A DNA stretch of 64,000 nt from an uncultured Muribaculaceae bacterium (lineage in GTDB: Bacteria > Bacteroidota > Bacteroidia > Bacteroidales > Muribaculaceae): assembly GCA_910588245.1 (NCBI GenBank), contig CAJUQP010000016.1:1-64000 (forward strand), written 5' to 3'. Below the pieces are notes generated by a model that was given only the letters and a program-made list of their open reading frames with translations, was not told the DNA's origin and searched no databases. Positions within the stretch are counted from its first letter, which is position 1. The number at the start of each line of letters is the position of its first letter. A program made the translations under genes and the position numbers. This document shows positions 15,949 through 23,955 of the stretch, one piece after another.

Positions 15949-17481
15949 ATGGAACGTAAAGTAAGAGTCAGATTCGCTCCGTCGCCTACGGGTCCGCTCC
16001 ACATCGGAGGGGTGCGCACGGCGCTCTACAACTATATCTTCGCCCGCCAGAACGGAGGCGACATGATCCTCCGCATAGAGGACACCGACAGCCGCCGCTT
16101 CGTGCCGGGAGCGGAAGACTATATCAACGAGAGTCTCGCATGGCTCGGCATCGGCATTGATGAAGGCGTGCGCGAAGGGGGAGCCTACGGTCCCTACAAG
16201 CAGAGCGAGCGCCGTGACATATACCGCGAGAATGTGAAGACACTCCTCGACAACGGCAAGGCATACATAGCTTTCGACACACCCGAGGAACTCGAGGAGG
16301 CCCGCGGTCGTATCGCGAATTTCCAGTATGACGCCTCCACGCGCGGCTCCATGCGCAACTCTCTGACGATGCCGGCGGAAGAGGTGGAACGCCTTATCGC
16401 CGACGGAGCCCAGTATGTGGTGCGCTTCAAGATCGAGCCTGACCGCGAGGTGAAAGTCAACGACCTGATCCGCGGGGAGGTAGTGATCAACAGCAGCATA
16501 CTCGATGACAAGGTGCTCTACAAGAGCGCCGACGATCTCCCGACATACCATCTCGCCAACATCGTCGACGACCATCTCATGGAGGTGAGCCACGTAATCC
16601 GCGGGGAGGAATGGCTTCCTTCAGCCCCGCTCCACGTGCTTCTCTACGAAGCTTTCGGATGGCAGGACACGATGCCAAAGTTCGTGCATCTTCCTCTTCT
16701 GCTCAAACCTGTGGGCAACGGTAAGCTCTCGAAGCGCGACGGCGACAAACTCGGGTTCCCGGTGTTCCCGCTTGAATGGCATGAGCCGGCGAGCGGCGAG
16801 ATCTCTTCAGGCTATCGCGAGAAGGGATATCTTCCGGAGGCCGTGGTCAACTTCCTCGCCCTGCTCGGATGGAATCCGGGCGATGACAGCGAACTTATGA
16901 GCATGGATGACCTGATCCGCAAATTCTCCTTCGCCCACTGCTCGAAGAGCGGCGCCAAGTTCGACTACAAGAAAGGGATATGGTTCAACCACGAATATCT
17001 CGGGAAAGCCGACAACGCACTGCTCGCGCAACTTCTCGAGCCCACGCTCGTGGAGAATGGCATCACGGACGCCGATCCGGAATATACAGCGAAAGCGATC
17101 GGCATGGTGAAGGGACGCGCTGATCTTGTGCCCGATCTCTGGACCCAGGGCGACTTCTTCTTCCGCGCTCCGGAAGCATATGCGGAGAAAGACGTGAAGA
17201 AACGCTGGAGCGCCGATACCCCGCGCATTATGGAGGAACTTATCGGTGTGCTTGAAGGGATCGACGACATGACCTCGGCCAACGCTGAGAAGATAGTGCT
17301 CGACTGGATCGCCGACAAGGGATATCATCTCGGCAATGTCATGAATGCTTTCCGTCTGGCGGTCGTAGGCGCATGCCGTGGTCCGCATATGTTTGACATC
17401 ACCGAGCTGATGCCCAAGGAGGAAGTGATAGCGCGCATACGCCGCGCCATTGAGAAGATACCGGTTCCGGCCAATGACTGA
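15949..17481 (+). CDS. gltX: Glutamate--tRNA ligase
   Basis: Class I aminoacyl-tRNA synthetase charging tRNA-Glu. The HIGH-type motif is PSPTGPLHIGG near the N-terminus and the KMSKS-type motif is KLSKRDG (about residue 261). I chose the ATG at 15949 because the protein then begins MERKVRVRFAPSPTGP, as in the family; the frame extends 18 codons further upstream without conserved sequence. 510 residues, full length. The next reading frame, a WaaA-like fragment, starts inside its last codons with an 8-bp overlap. Confidence 0.95.
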   Translation: MERKVRVRFAPSPTGPLHIGGVRTALYNYIFARQNGGDMILRIEDTDSRRFVPGAEDYINESLAWLGIGIDEGVREGGAYGPYKQSERRDIYRENVKTLLDNGKAYIAFDTPEELEEARGRIANFQYDASTRGSMRNSLTMPAEEVERLIADGAQYVVRFKIEPDREVKVNDLIRGEVVINSSILDDKVLYKSADDLPTYHLANIVDDHLMEVSHVIRGEEWLPSAPLHVLLYEAFGWQDTMPKFVHLPLLLKPVGNGKLSKRDGDKLGFPVFPLEWHEPASGEISSGYREKGYLPEAVVNFLALLGWNPGDDSELMSMDDLIRKFSFAHCSKSGAKFDYKKGIWFNHEYLGKADNALLAQLLEPTLVENGITDADPEYTAKAIGMVKGRADLVPDLWTQGDFFFRAPEAYAEKDVKKRWSADTPRIMEELIGVLEGIDDMTSANAEKIVLDWIADKGYHLGNVMNAFRLAVVGACRGPHMFDITELMPKEEVIARIRRAIEKIPVPAND

Positions 17482-18172
17482 CAGGCATACTGACAAAACC
17501 ACCCACAAAAGATTGGCGGAGGCTTTTCCCAGGCTGTGGAAAGGCCTCCGCAATCTTTTTATGCGCGAAAGCACCGGAGATAAGTCAGGCTTATCCTGTC
17601 GGGACTTTCCACGGCCGGAGATTGTCAAGGCGTTCTCATCGGCCGATTCTTCGCAGTCTGAGACCGCTGAATCCATAAAAGCGGCCCGCGAGGAGGGGAG
17701 GTTCATTTTCGTTTCAATCGAGCCGGGGGTTGCCGGGAAAGGATGGATTGAGAGGTGGGTGTCGCAAAAGGAACAAGTCAGAGCCGTGTATCTGACTTAT
17801 GGCATGAGTAGCGGGATAATAAGGTATGCCGACATAGTTTATGTAGGTGTAGGGGATTCCGGAAGGAGGGATGGAGACGGGATTGAAAGGGAAGCCGCAC
17901 AGACCGTTCTCGCGGCTGCCGCCCATGGTGTGGCAGTTCTGTTTTCCGAACGACTGCTGAGATATCCGGAGATTGTGGATCTGAAAACGCTCGGAGGAGG
18001 GATAGCGGTTACAGGTGAAGGGAGTTTCGTGCGTAATGCCGACCGGCTGCTGTTCGACTGCCGGGAAAGGAAAAAAATAGGACGATGGGGAAAGGAATAT
18101 ATAGCTGAAATAAGGGCAAAAAAAATTGATTGTCGTCCCGACAACCAATCTTCTGTTAACCTTAAAATCTAA
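17474..18172 (+). CDS. Truncated WaaA-like (Kdo transferase C-terminal half) protein, probably decayed
   Basis: A 232-residue frame. Residues about 95-200 (YGMSSGIIRYADIVYVGVG...TVLAAAAHGVAVLF...TLGGGIAV) align by eye with the C-terminal domain of 3-deoxy-D-manno-octulosonate transferase, whose usual pattern is GLLSSLYRYGDIAYVGGGF...HNxLEAA...PVxFGP...GGAF. The N-terminal acceptor domain of about 200 residues is missing, and the HNxLEAA motif reads QTVLAAA, so the conserved Glu is gone. Codon use looks looser than in neighbours. Its last 18 codons overlap an antisense ncRNA terminator (18118-18186). The frame is open, so I keep it as a CDS, but it may be a relic. Confidence 0.55.
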   Translation: MTDRHTDKTTHKRLAEAFPRLWKGLRNLFMRESTGDKSGLSCRDFPRPEIVKAFSSADSSQSETAESIKAAREEGRFIFVSIEPGVAGKGWIERWVSQKEQVRAVYLTYGMSSGIIRYADIVYVGVGDSGRRDGDGIEREAAQTVLAAAAHGVAVLFSERLLRYPEIVDLKTLGGGIAVTGEGSFVRNADRLLFDCRERKKIGRWGKEYIAEIRAKKIDCRPDNQSSVNLKI

Positions 18173-18186
18173 TACCATGAAAAACT
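18118..18186 (-). ncRNA. Terminated small RNA, family copy 1
   Basis: On the minus strand, promoter -7 box TAATTTTG (18199 to 18192) is followed by the core GTTTTTCATGGTATTAG, then AAGGTTAACAGAAG, then a hairpin (ATTGGTTGTCG / CGACAATCAAT with one G-U pair) and a U8 run (18125 to 18118). The G-U pair would be an A-C mismatch on the plus strand, which supports minus-strand transcription. Two further copies lie at 27194-27261 (minus) and 25418-25485 (plus). It resembles the promoter-to-terminator layout of published Bacteroidales RNA motifs such as Bacteroidales-1; identity not established. Confidence 0.65.
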
Positions 18187-18278
18187 CACTGCAAAATTAG
18201 AAATTATTTTTCAAACTATGTTCTTAAACATGAAAAATCTTTATCAATTTAACATTTATTAATCTACACATATAATAA

Positions 18279-18317
18279 AAGCCCCTTATTGTTAATTTAA
18301 TTAACAATAAGGGGCTT
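18279..18317. terminator. Perfect 18-bp stem hairpin
   Basis: AAGCCCCTTATTGTTAAT (18279-18296) and its exact complement (18300-18317) flank a 3-nt loop. A-rich sequence precedes it and TCT follows. It probably ends plus-strand transcripts from gltX and the WaaA-like frame, and any minus-strand transcript from the desert. Confidence 0.6.
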
Positions 18318-18845
18318 TCTGAGGTATGCTGAGTAGCAGTGTAAACGCAAAAGGAGTCATGTAGCTGCGTGCTATTATAAACAGGCAAAGCTCATATACT
18401 CTTTTGATTCTTTGACTATGCCGGCCTACCGGCATTGAAAGCCACCCGCGGAAGTGCTGCCTGATCGTTATGACAGCGAACAACAATTTTCAATTAGTAT
18501 TTAGTAGTTTGCGATTAGCAATTGTAATTTGCTCAATTAATTTATAACGTATAGTACATAATAACTATGCAGTTAGACGCTATTTGTTTAGAATGCTATT
18601 ATAAAGACTTATCAAGGCTAATCGGGGTTTTCTCGATTTGCTCAAGGGACTTTAGGAGCCCAATTAGATACCTTAACACTTTAGATGGAACTAAAGGGCT
18701 TTATAAGGGATTATGGCATTGGAACGACTGGGGACATGGCTTCCGGGGGCTACAGTCCCAGTCGTGGTGATCCTAATTGTCATGCGCGAGACCTTTATGA
18801 AGCGACCTCTTTCGGAGTTGGTGTCGACAGCGAAGCTAAAGCTTG

Positions 18846-18937
18846 ATGCAATTCATAATGCATAGTGCATGATGCATAATTATGCTATGTGCAAGCAAAA
18901 GTCACGATTATGAATTATGCTTTATGCATTGTGCATT
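18846..18937. repeat. AT-rich GCATAATGCAT-type palindromic repeat cluster
   Basis: Short overlapping units of the form CATAATGCAT, TGCATGATGCAT and ATGCATAATTATG recur on both strands. The same vocabulary recurs at 55573-55795 inside the arabinose operon, so it looks like a dispersed simple repeat of this genome. Confidence 0.55.
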
Positions 18938-19133
18938 TGGCTTTTAAAAGCTTGGCTGCCTGTCGTGGGGCATCACTGCCAACAAAAGCTCGGGGCGTGA
19001 TTGGATATACGTTCTTTGCTTTTGCTTCGGTCTCGCCGGATGGCTTCCGTCAGGGATTCCTTTGCCGATAGCTCCTCCCTTTGGTCGGAGAACAGAAAAA
19101 GACTCGTGGTTGCTGTTCCTGTTTTCGCGTGGG

Positions 19134-19360
19134 GGACCGGGATCGAGGCTTGCAGCCTCGACACGGCGGTGCCATCCGGCGGTCAGGCTTTTGCTGACCG
19201 TTTGCAATTCTCCTCGCTTTGCTCGAAGCCTACGGCTCTGAACAGATTTGACTGCAGGGCTGGCAGGAACCGCGGCATTCGGCCGCGGCACACGAGGCCC
19301 GGCAAGGCCGGCCTGAGGGGGAAATTCCTCTGACGGGGGTTGCAGAATGTCAATGTTCTC
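19134..19360. repeat. Hairpin-rich dispersed element, copy A
   Basis: About 227 bp, colinear with copy B at 20077-20304. Within it: CGAGGCT/AGCCTCG hairpin, CGGTCAG/CTGACCG hairpin, CCGCGGC-ATTCG-GCCGCGG hairpin (identical in both copies), an AGGCC/GGCCT arm pair, and a GAGG.../CCTC pairing near the end. Differences between copies fall mostly outside stems or in loops. Unlike a transposon, it has no reading frame conserved between copies apart from repeat translation. Confidence 0.65.
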
Positions 19361-20076
19361 GTAATGGAGGACGCACGGGAGGATGCTGGGGAGAGCATAC
19401 TCAGGGGACTCCATGGCGGCATTCGCCTTCGGATCTTTTCGTACTGTGCCGGATCGGGGATGAGACAGTAGCCTGGCTGTCGCTCTTTGTCAAGGATCAG
19501 TGCCTCTCGTTTGAAGTCTTGGCTTATTGTTTTAAGCCGATGCTTCTCGCTTGAAGCTTGGCTCCTTGGCTGGAGCAGCGGCGGGGCGGTGGGCTGAGGT
19601 GACGCCGGTGGGGACAAACGGACGCGGCCAACTTGGTAGGATGTTCTGTGCGCCGGGGTACAGTGGTCGCGAGCGGCCTTAGGCTGCGGGAGCGGGATGC
19701 TTCCGGAGGTGCCATATGCTTCCGGGCCATGAGGATCCTTCCGGAGGGGGATCCAGGCTGTACAACAATTTAATACCTCAACCCATCGTGTCCTGTCTCA
19801 TCGGCGGTCCATCGGTGATGTTCCCTTCAGACGCCGGACTGTGGATGCCGACCCTTTTGGGGAGGGCGTCCGGACTAAAGACGGTGAAGCCGGTGAAGGC
19901 TTCGATGCCGGGGAAAGACTCTTCTTTCCTGTTTCCGGGGGCAAAGTTAATACGGGATTTGAAGGAGGAATTTTTATTCCGCAACTTTTCCGTTGTCAGT
20001 TTTCAATTGTCGTTTTTGCGGCACCTGCAACAAACCGGCTTCGCGGATTAGAGATTGGTGTATGGGGGTGGGATAT

Positions 20077-20304
20077 GGACGGGAATCGAGGCTTTCAGCC
20101 TCGACACAGCGATGCCATCCGGCGGTCAGGCTTTTGCTGACCGTTTGCGATTCTCCTCGCTTTGCTCGGGGCGCAGGACTCTGAGCAGATTTGACTGTGG
20201 GGGGGGGACGGAAACCGCGGCATTCGGCCGCGGCACACGAGGCCCGGCAATGCCGGGCTGAGGGAACTTTTCCTCTGACGGGGTTGCAAAATGGCAATGT
20301 TCTC
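20077..20304. repeat. Hairpin-rich dispersed element, copy B
   Basis: Second copy of the element at 19134-19360 in the same orientation, about 943 bp further on. Here the fourth hairpin is a perfect GCCCGGC-AAT-GCCGGGC, and the region between hairpins two and three differs by a G9 run. It ends 5 bp before the hairpin at 20309-20356. Confidence 0.65.
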
Positions 20305-20308
20305 ATGG

Positions 20309-20356
20309 TAGCACACATCCCGCTGCTTGTCATGACAAACAGCGGGATGTGTGCTA
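20309..20356. terminator. Long hairpin downstream of ispG
   Basis: TAGCACACATCCCGCTG pairs perfectly with CAGCGGGATGTGTGCTA (17 bp), and the loop holds TTGTCATGACAA, itself a palindrome. There is no U-run. Its place after the ispG stop suggests a role in 3' end formation or mRNA stability. Confidence 0.5.
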
Positions 20357-20428
20357 TTGTACGATCTTTAGATGACGGATAGAGTGGAATTGTTCGGCTC
20401 TTACCGTGGTTAGAGAAAAGGCGAGGAT

Positions 20429-22054
20429 TTATTTTTTATCGGAATTGATGAGGGCGAGGAGTTCGGCGATGGCGTTTTCGCTCGGGATGTTTTTCTTCAC
20501 GAGGGTCTTTCCTTTGTAGAGGCTTACTTTGCCGGGACCGGCGCCGACATAGCCGTAGTCGGCATCGGCCATCTCCCCGGGGCCGTTGACTATACAGCCC
20601 ATCACTCCGATCTTCAATCCTTTGAGATCCTGAGTGGCGGCCTTCACTTCACGAAGAGTGGTCTGAAGGTCGAAGAGGGTACGTCCGCAACTGGGGCACG
20701 CTATGTATTCCGTCTTACTGATTCTCAGACGCGCAGCCTGGAGCAGGCCGAGCGAGAGGGAATCAAGCACACTGCGGCTGAACGCAGACGCCTCGACCCA
20801 TATACCCGATCCGTAGCCGCCAAGAAGCAGCGGCCCGAAATCAGCCCCAGCCTTCACCTGAAGATCCTCCAGGTCAGTATCGTCATAATCCATGCGGATG
20901 ATGACAGGATTCTTTCCTCCGAGAGCCACGAACCTGTCGATCCAAGATGCGATCTCACCGGGTCTATTGGCATTACGGGAGGAAACCACTACGGGAAGTT
21001 GATCACCAAAAAGCTCAGGAGCATTCGCAGCATCAACCCGGTGCCATGAATCAGGCGCTTCCTCCACATCAAGACCTACCACCAAAGGATAAGCTTCCGC
21101 AGGGACGCCCTCCACAGCGACAGCAACACCTCTCGACGGGATGACCACCTCTCCCTCAGGCTCGACCACAGGAGCATGGCCGCAGCGCGATTCAATATAG
21201 TCGCGGAGCTTGGCGGCGACAGGGATCTCCTTCTCCGGATCCTCGGTGAGCGATACCCTGATCGTGTCGCCTATTCCGAGCGAGAGAAGAGTGCCAATGC
21301 CTACGGCGCTCTTTATGCGTCCATCCTCACCGTCGCCGGCCTCAGTCACTCCGAGATGAAGCGGGAAAGCCATCCCCTCCTCATCCATCTTCCTGACAAG
21401 GAGAAGCATTGTCTCCACCATGATCACCACATTCGAAGCCTTTATGGAGATCACAATGTCGTTGAAATCCTCCTCACGGCATATCCTCAGAAACTCCATC
21501 ACCGACTCCACCATGCCGGCAGGCGTATCGCCATAGCGGCTCATGATCCTGTCGGAGAGGGAACCATGGTTAACACCGAGTCTGACGGCAGTGTGGTGCT
21601 CCTTGCAGACATTCAGGAAAGGGACAAGAGTCTGGCGAATCTTTTCGATTTCCTCGGCATACTCTTCATCAGAGAATTCCAGCTTCTTGAAAGTACGTGC
21701 CGCATCTACGAAGTTGCCGGGATTGATACGTACCTTCTCACAGGTCTCGGCAGCCTTAAAAGCGGCGTTGGGATTAAAATGCACGTCAGCCACGAGAGGC
21801 ACGTGACATCCGGCAGCATCAAGGCCTTCCCTTATGCGGGCCATATTCTCCGCCTCACGCACACCCTGGGTGGTGAGACGCACAATCTCTCCACCCGCAT
21901 CGGCGATGCGGAGAGCCTGCGCCACACTCCCCTCAGTGTCGAGAGTCGAGGTATTGTTCATAGACTGCAGACGTATGGGGTTGCCCCCCCCAATCTCTGT
22001 GGCACCCACCTTCGTGACGCTACTGTGGCGCCGGGCATAATTATATAAGTTCAT
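20429..22054 (-). CDS. ispG: 4-hydroxy-3-methylbut-2-enyl diphosphate synthase (long form)
   Basis: Fe-S enzyme of the MEP isoprenoid pathway that converts MEcPP to HMBPP. The N-terminal TIM-barrel domain begins RHSSVTKVGATEIGGGNPIRLQSM; the C-terminal domain carries the cluster ligands in CPSCGR (about 452) and GCIVNGPGE (about 487). At 541 residues it is the long form with an extra central domain, as in Bacteroidetes, Chlamydiae and plants, rather than the roughly 370-residue proteobacterial form. Single gene; its 3' side faces the desert. Confidence 0.94.
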   Translation of the reverse strand: MNLYNYARRHSSVTKVGATEIGGGNPIRLQSMNNTSTLDTEGSVAQALRIADAGGEIVRLTTQGVREAENMARIREGLDAAGCHVPLVADVHFNPNAAFKAAETCEKVRINPGNFVDAARTFKKLEFSDEEYAEEIEKIRQTLVPFLNVCKEHHTAVRLGVNHGSLSDRIMSRYGDTPAGMVESVMEFLRICREEDFNDIVISIKASNVVIMVETMLLLVRKMDEEGMAFPLHLGVTEAGDGEDGRIKSAVGIGTLLSLGIGDTIRVSLTEDPEKEIPVAAKLRDYIESRCGHAPVVEPEGEVVIPSRGVAVAVEGVPAEAYPLVVGLDVEEAPDSWHRVDAANAPELFGDQLPVVVSSRNANRPGEIASWIDRFVALGGKNPVIIRMDYDDTDLEDLQVKAGADFGPLLLGGYGSGIWVEASAFSRSVLDSLSLGLLQAARLRISKTEYIACPSCGRTLFDLQTTLREVKAATQDLKGLKIGVMGCIVNGPGEMADADYGYVGAGPGKVSLYKGKTLVKKNIPSENAIAELLALINSDKK

Positions 22055-22112
22055 TCAGGATTCAGTTGTTTGGTTGTTCGAATTTTACCTAATCTCTCCT
22101 ATCCCGGCGGTG

Positions 22113-22931
22113 TCATCTGATCATTGTCAGGAAAAAGACGCTGCAGAAACCCACGGCATATCCGGCGAGCACCTGCCATACAGTGTGACGTCCGAGCCAG
22201 ACACGCGCCGAACCGAGAAGTCCCGCCAGACATATCGACAGGATAAGCCAGAAGAAAAGCTCAGGCTCAGGCGAGCCGTCTTTCTCTATCCGTATAAGCA
22301 AAGCGACGATACCGGCTATTCCGGCGCTATGGGCCGAGATCTTCCAGCGGAAATTTATCAGCATATTGATCAGTCCGCCCAGAGCACCACCCATGAAGAA
22401 CATGCCCAGCCACATCGGAGCGCCCTTAAAATGCATGAACCAGGCGGTAGCGGCATAGCAGGCTATGATGATGATATAAGGAATGAGCCTCTCCTTCCGG
22501 CCGTTGAGACCAATGTCGGATACGACGCCGAGCCTTTTGAGAAGGAGAATCAGGAGCATGGGAAGCAACACGTCGATTGCGGCGACTATCACGGTGAAGA
22601 CCACCCTCATGCCCATAGGGGCCACATCGAGTATGGAAAGTCCGAAAGCGAGTATGAGGCCGTATACCGGCATAAGGAGCGGCACAAGCGCCCACGACAG
22701 GAAATGGGAGATACCGTCGGCAAGACGATCGCCAAATGTGCTACCGTCATCTTTCGGCCGCCTCTCCGGGCGCTCGGGTTGCGGCGGGGGAAGCGGAGCA
22801 GGATCCGGTTCATGTGCGGATGCGGAGCTGTCGCCGAAAAGGCCTCCCCCACGACTGTTAAGACTGTAGGAATCGCCATTGCCGCTGTCTGACGGCACTT
22901 CAGGATAATATGAAGATGTATCTATCGGCAT
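22113..22931 (-). CDS. PAP2-like integral membrane protein
   Basis: 272 residues. The first 65 or so are disordered and proline-rich (PDPAPLPPPQPERPERRP); several membrane helices follow. KISAHSAGIAG (around 190) resembles PAP2 motif 2 and SARVWLGRHTVWQVLAG (around 240) resembles motif 3 (SRxxxxxHxxxDxxxG), but the final Asp of the triad is Gln here. It may be a lipid phosphatase relative, or a member that binds lipid without normal catalysis. Its 3' end lies about 60 bp from ispG on the same strand. Confidence 0.6.
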   Translation of the reverse strand: MPIDTSSYYPEVPSDSGNGDSYSLNSRGGGLFGDSSASAHEPDPAPLPPPQPERPERRPKDDGSTFGDRLADGISHFLSWALVPLLMPVYGLILAFGLSILDVAPMGMRVVFTVIVAAIDVLLPMLLILLLKRLGVVSDIGLNGRKERLIPYIIIIACYAATAWFMHFKGAPMWLGMFFMGGALGGLINMLINFRWKISAHSAGIAGIVALLIRIEKDGSPEPELFFWLILSICLAGLLGSARVWLGRHTVWQVLAGYAVGFCSVFFLTMIR

Positions 22932-23001
22932 AAAATCAGATGTTTATTCTATATCCTTGATATCGATGATATTCAAATTCCAGCGGATACCCCGTCAGGG
23001 G

Positions 23002-23952
23002 TCATTTCACCGCATCGAGAAACCGCGAAGGGACAGGGAGTTCGAAACGCATGTCCTTACGGGTGACAGGATGGGCGAATCGGAGAGTACGCGCGTGCAG
23101 ACACAATCTGTTAAGACGGCTCTCCCGCGCGCCATACTTGCGGTCGCCAGATATGGGATGCCCCATCTCCGATGAATGCACGCGAATCTGGTTCTTGCGT
23201 CCGGTGTCGAGGGAGAATTCCACCAGCGAAAGGCCATTGCCCCTCTTGAGCACTCTGAAGCGGGTCAATGCAAGTTTACCCTCCTCGGGATTCTCGGTGG
23301 AGTAGACCACAAACTGAGAATTCTCGGCAAGACGGCTCTTCACGAAACCGGAGTCCTCCTTCACGTATCCTTCGAGAAGCGCCACATACAGACGGTCGAG
23401 CACCATATTGTTCCAATTGTGTCGCAACGTCTCCTGCGCCTCCTCCGACTTGGCGAACATCATCAGTCCGGAAGTGTCGCGGTCAAGACGATGCACCACA
23501 TAGAGCTTGTTGCGCGGATCCTGAGTCTTCACATAGTCGCGCAGTATACTGTAGGCCGATTCCTCCTTGCGATGGCTCTGAGTGCCAACAGACAGAAGTC
23601 CATACCCCTTGTTGATCACGATCACATCGTCGTCTTCATACACGAGCTGGAGCCTTGGATTGCGAAGCGTGACAAAAGGACGGCCAAGATTCACCTCAAC
23701 CTTCGCTCCGGGAGCCACAGCGGCATTGAAGATAGTCGTCACGGTGCCGTCGATCCTCATCTGTCCGTGGCGGAGCCACGACTTAATATCAGTGCGGCTC
23801 CTGTCGGGCATCTTCTCCATGACAAACGACATAAGCTCGGCAGGTTCCGACCCGTCGTTGCTCCAAGATAGTATCCGGTCTTGCTTAACCGGGCGTGATG
23901 TCTGATGATGTCTTTCGCGTTGCATTTTATCTTTTCTATATAACAATTCCAC
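23002..23952 (-). CDS. RluA-family pseudouridine synthase
   Basis: Isomerises uridine to pseudouridine in rRNA or tRNA. An S4-like RNA-binding segment (about 35-95: MPDRSRTDIKSWLRHGQMRIDG) precedes the catalytic domain with HRLDRDTSGL (about residue 150), whose second Asp is the nucleophile. A more conserved start may be the ATG at 23925 (MQRERHH); the first nine codons carry no recognisable motif. It begins 3 bp after the DUF2851 gene on the same strand, so it is co-transcribed. Target site not predictable here. Confidence 0.87.
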   Translation of the reverse strand: MELLYRKDKMQRERHHQTSRPVKQDRILSWSNDGSEPAELMSFVMEKMPDRSRTDIKSWLRHGQMRIDGTVTTIFNAAVAPGAKVEVNLGRPFVTLRNPRLQLVYEDDDVIVINKGYGLLSVGTQSHRKEESAYSILRDYVKTQDPRNKLYVVHRLDRDTSGLMMFAKSEEAQETLRHNWNNMVLDRLYVALLEGYVKEDSGFVKSRLAENSQFVVYSTENPEEGKLALTRFRVLKRGNGLSLVEFSLDTGRKNQIRVHSSEMGHPISGDRKYGARESRLNRLCLHARTLRFAHPVTRKDMRFELPVPSRFLDAVK

Positions 23953-23955
23953 ATG

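Larger units (their letters stand above)
18318..20428. other. Gene desert of about 2.1 kb
   Basis: No reading frame here looks like a real gene; the frames present are short, low-complexity or shared only through repeats. Contents: a hairpin ACGACTGGG.../...CCCAGTCGT around 18727-18766; a 53-codon frame at 18685-18846 with no recognisable family; an AT-rich palindromic cluster (18846-18937); two copies of a hairpin-rich repeat (19134-19360, 20077-20304); a GC-rich segment between them; and a 17-bp hairpin at 20309-20356. A minus-strand TAACTTTG (19949 to 19942) could be a promoter but has no clear -33 box. Confidence 0.6.

Noticed and set aside
19183..19617. 144-codon minus-strand frame in the desert, with a similar frame in the second repeat copy
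   Set aside because: The shared peptide follows from the DNA repeat; the two copies are read in frames that do not stay aligned, and the composition is P/S/R-rich.
18318..20428. tRNA or rRNA fragments in the desert
   Set aside because: I looked for a TTCGA-type T-loop with flanking stems and for conserved rRNA blocks and found none.
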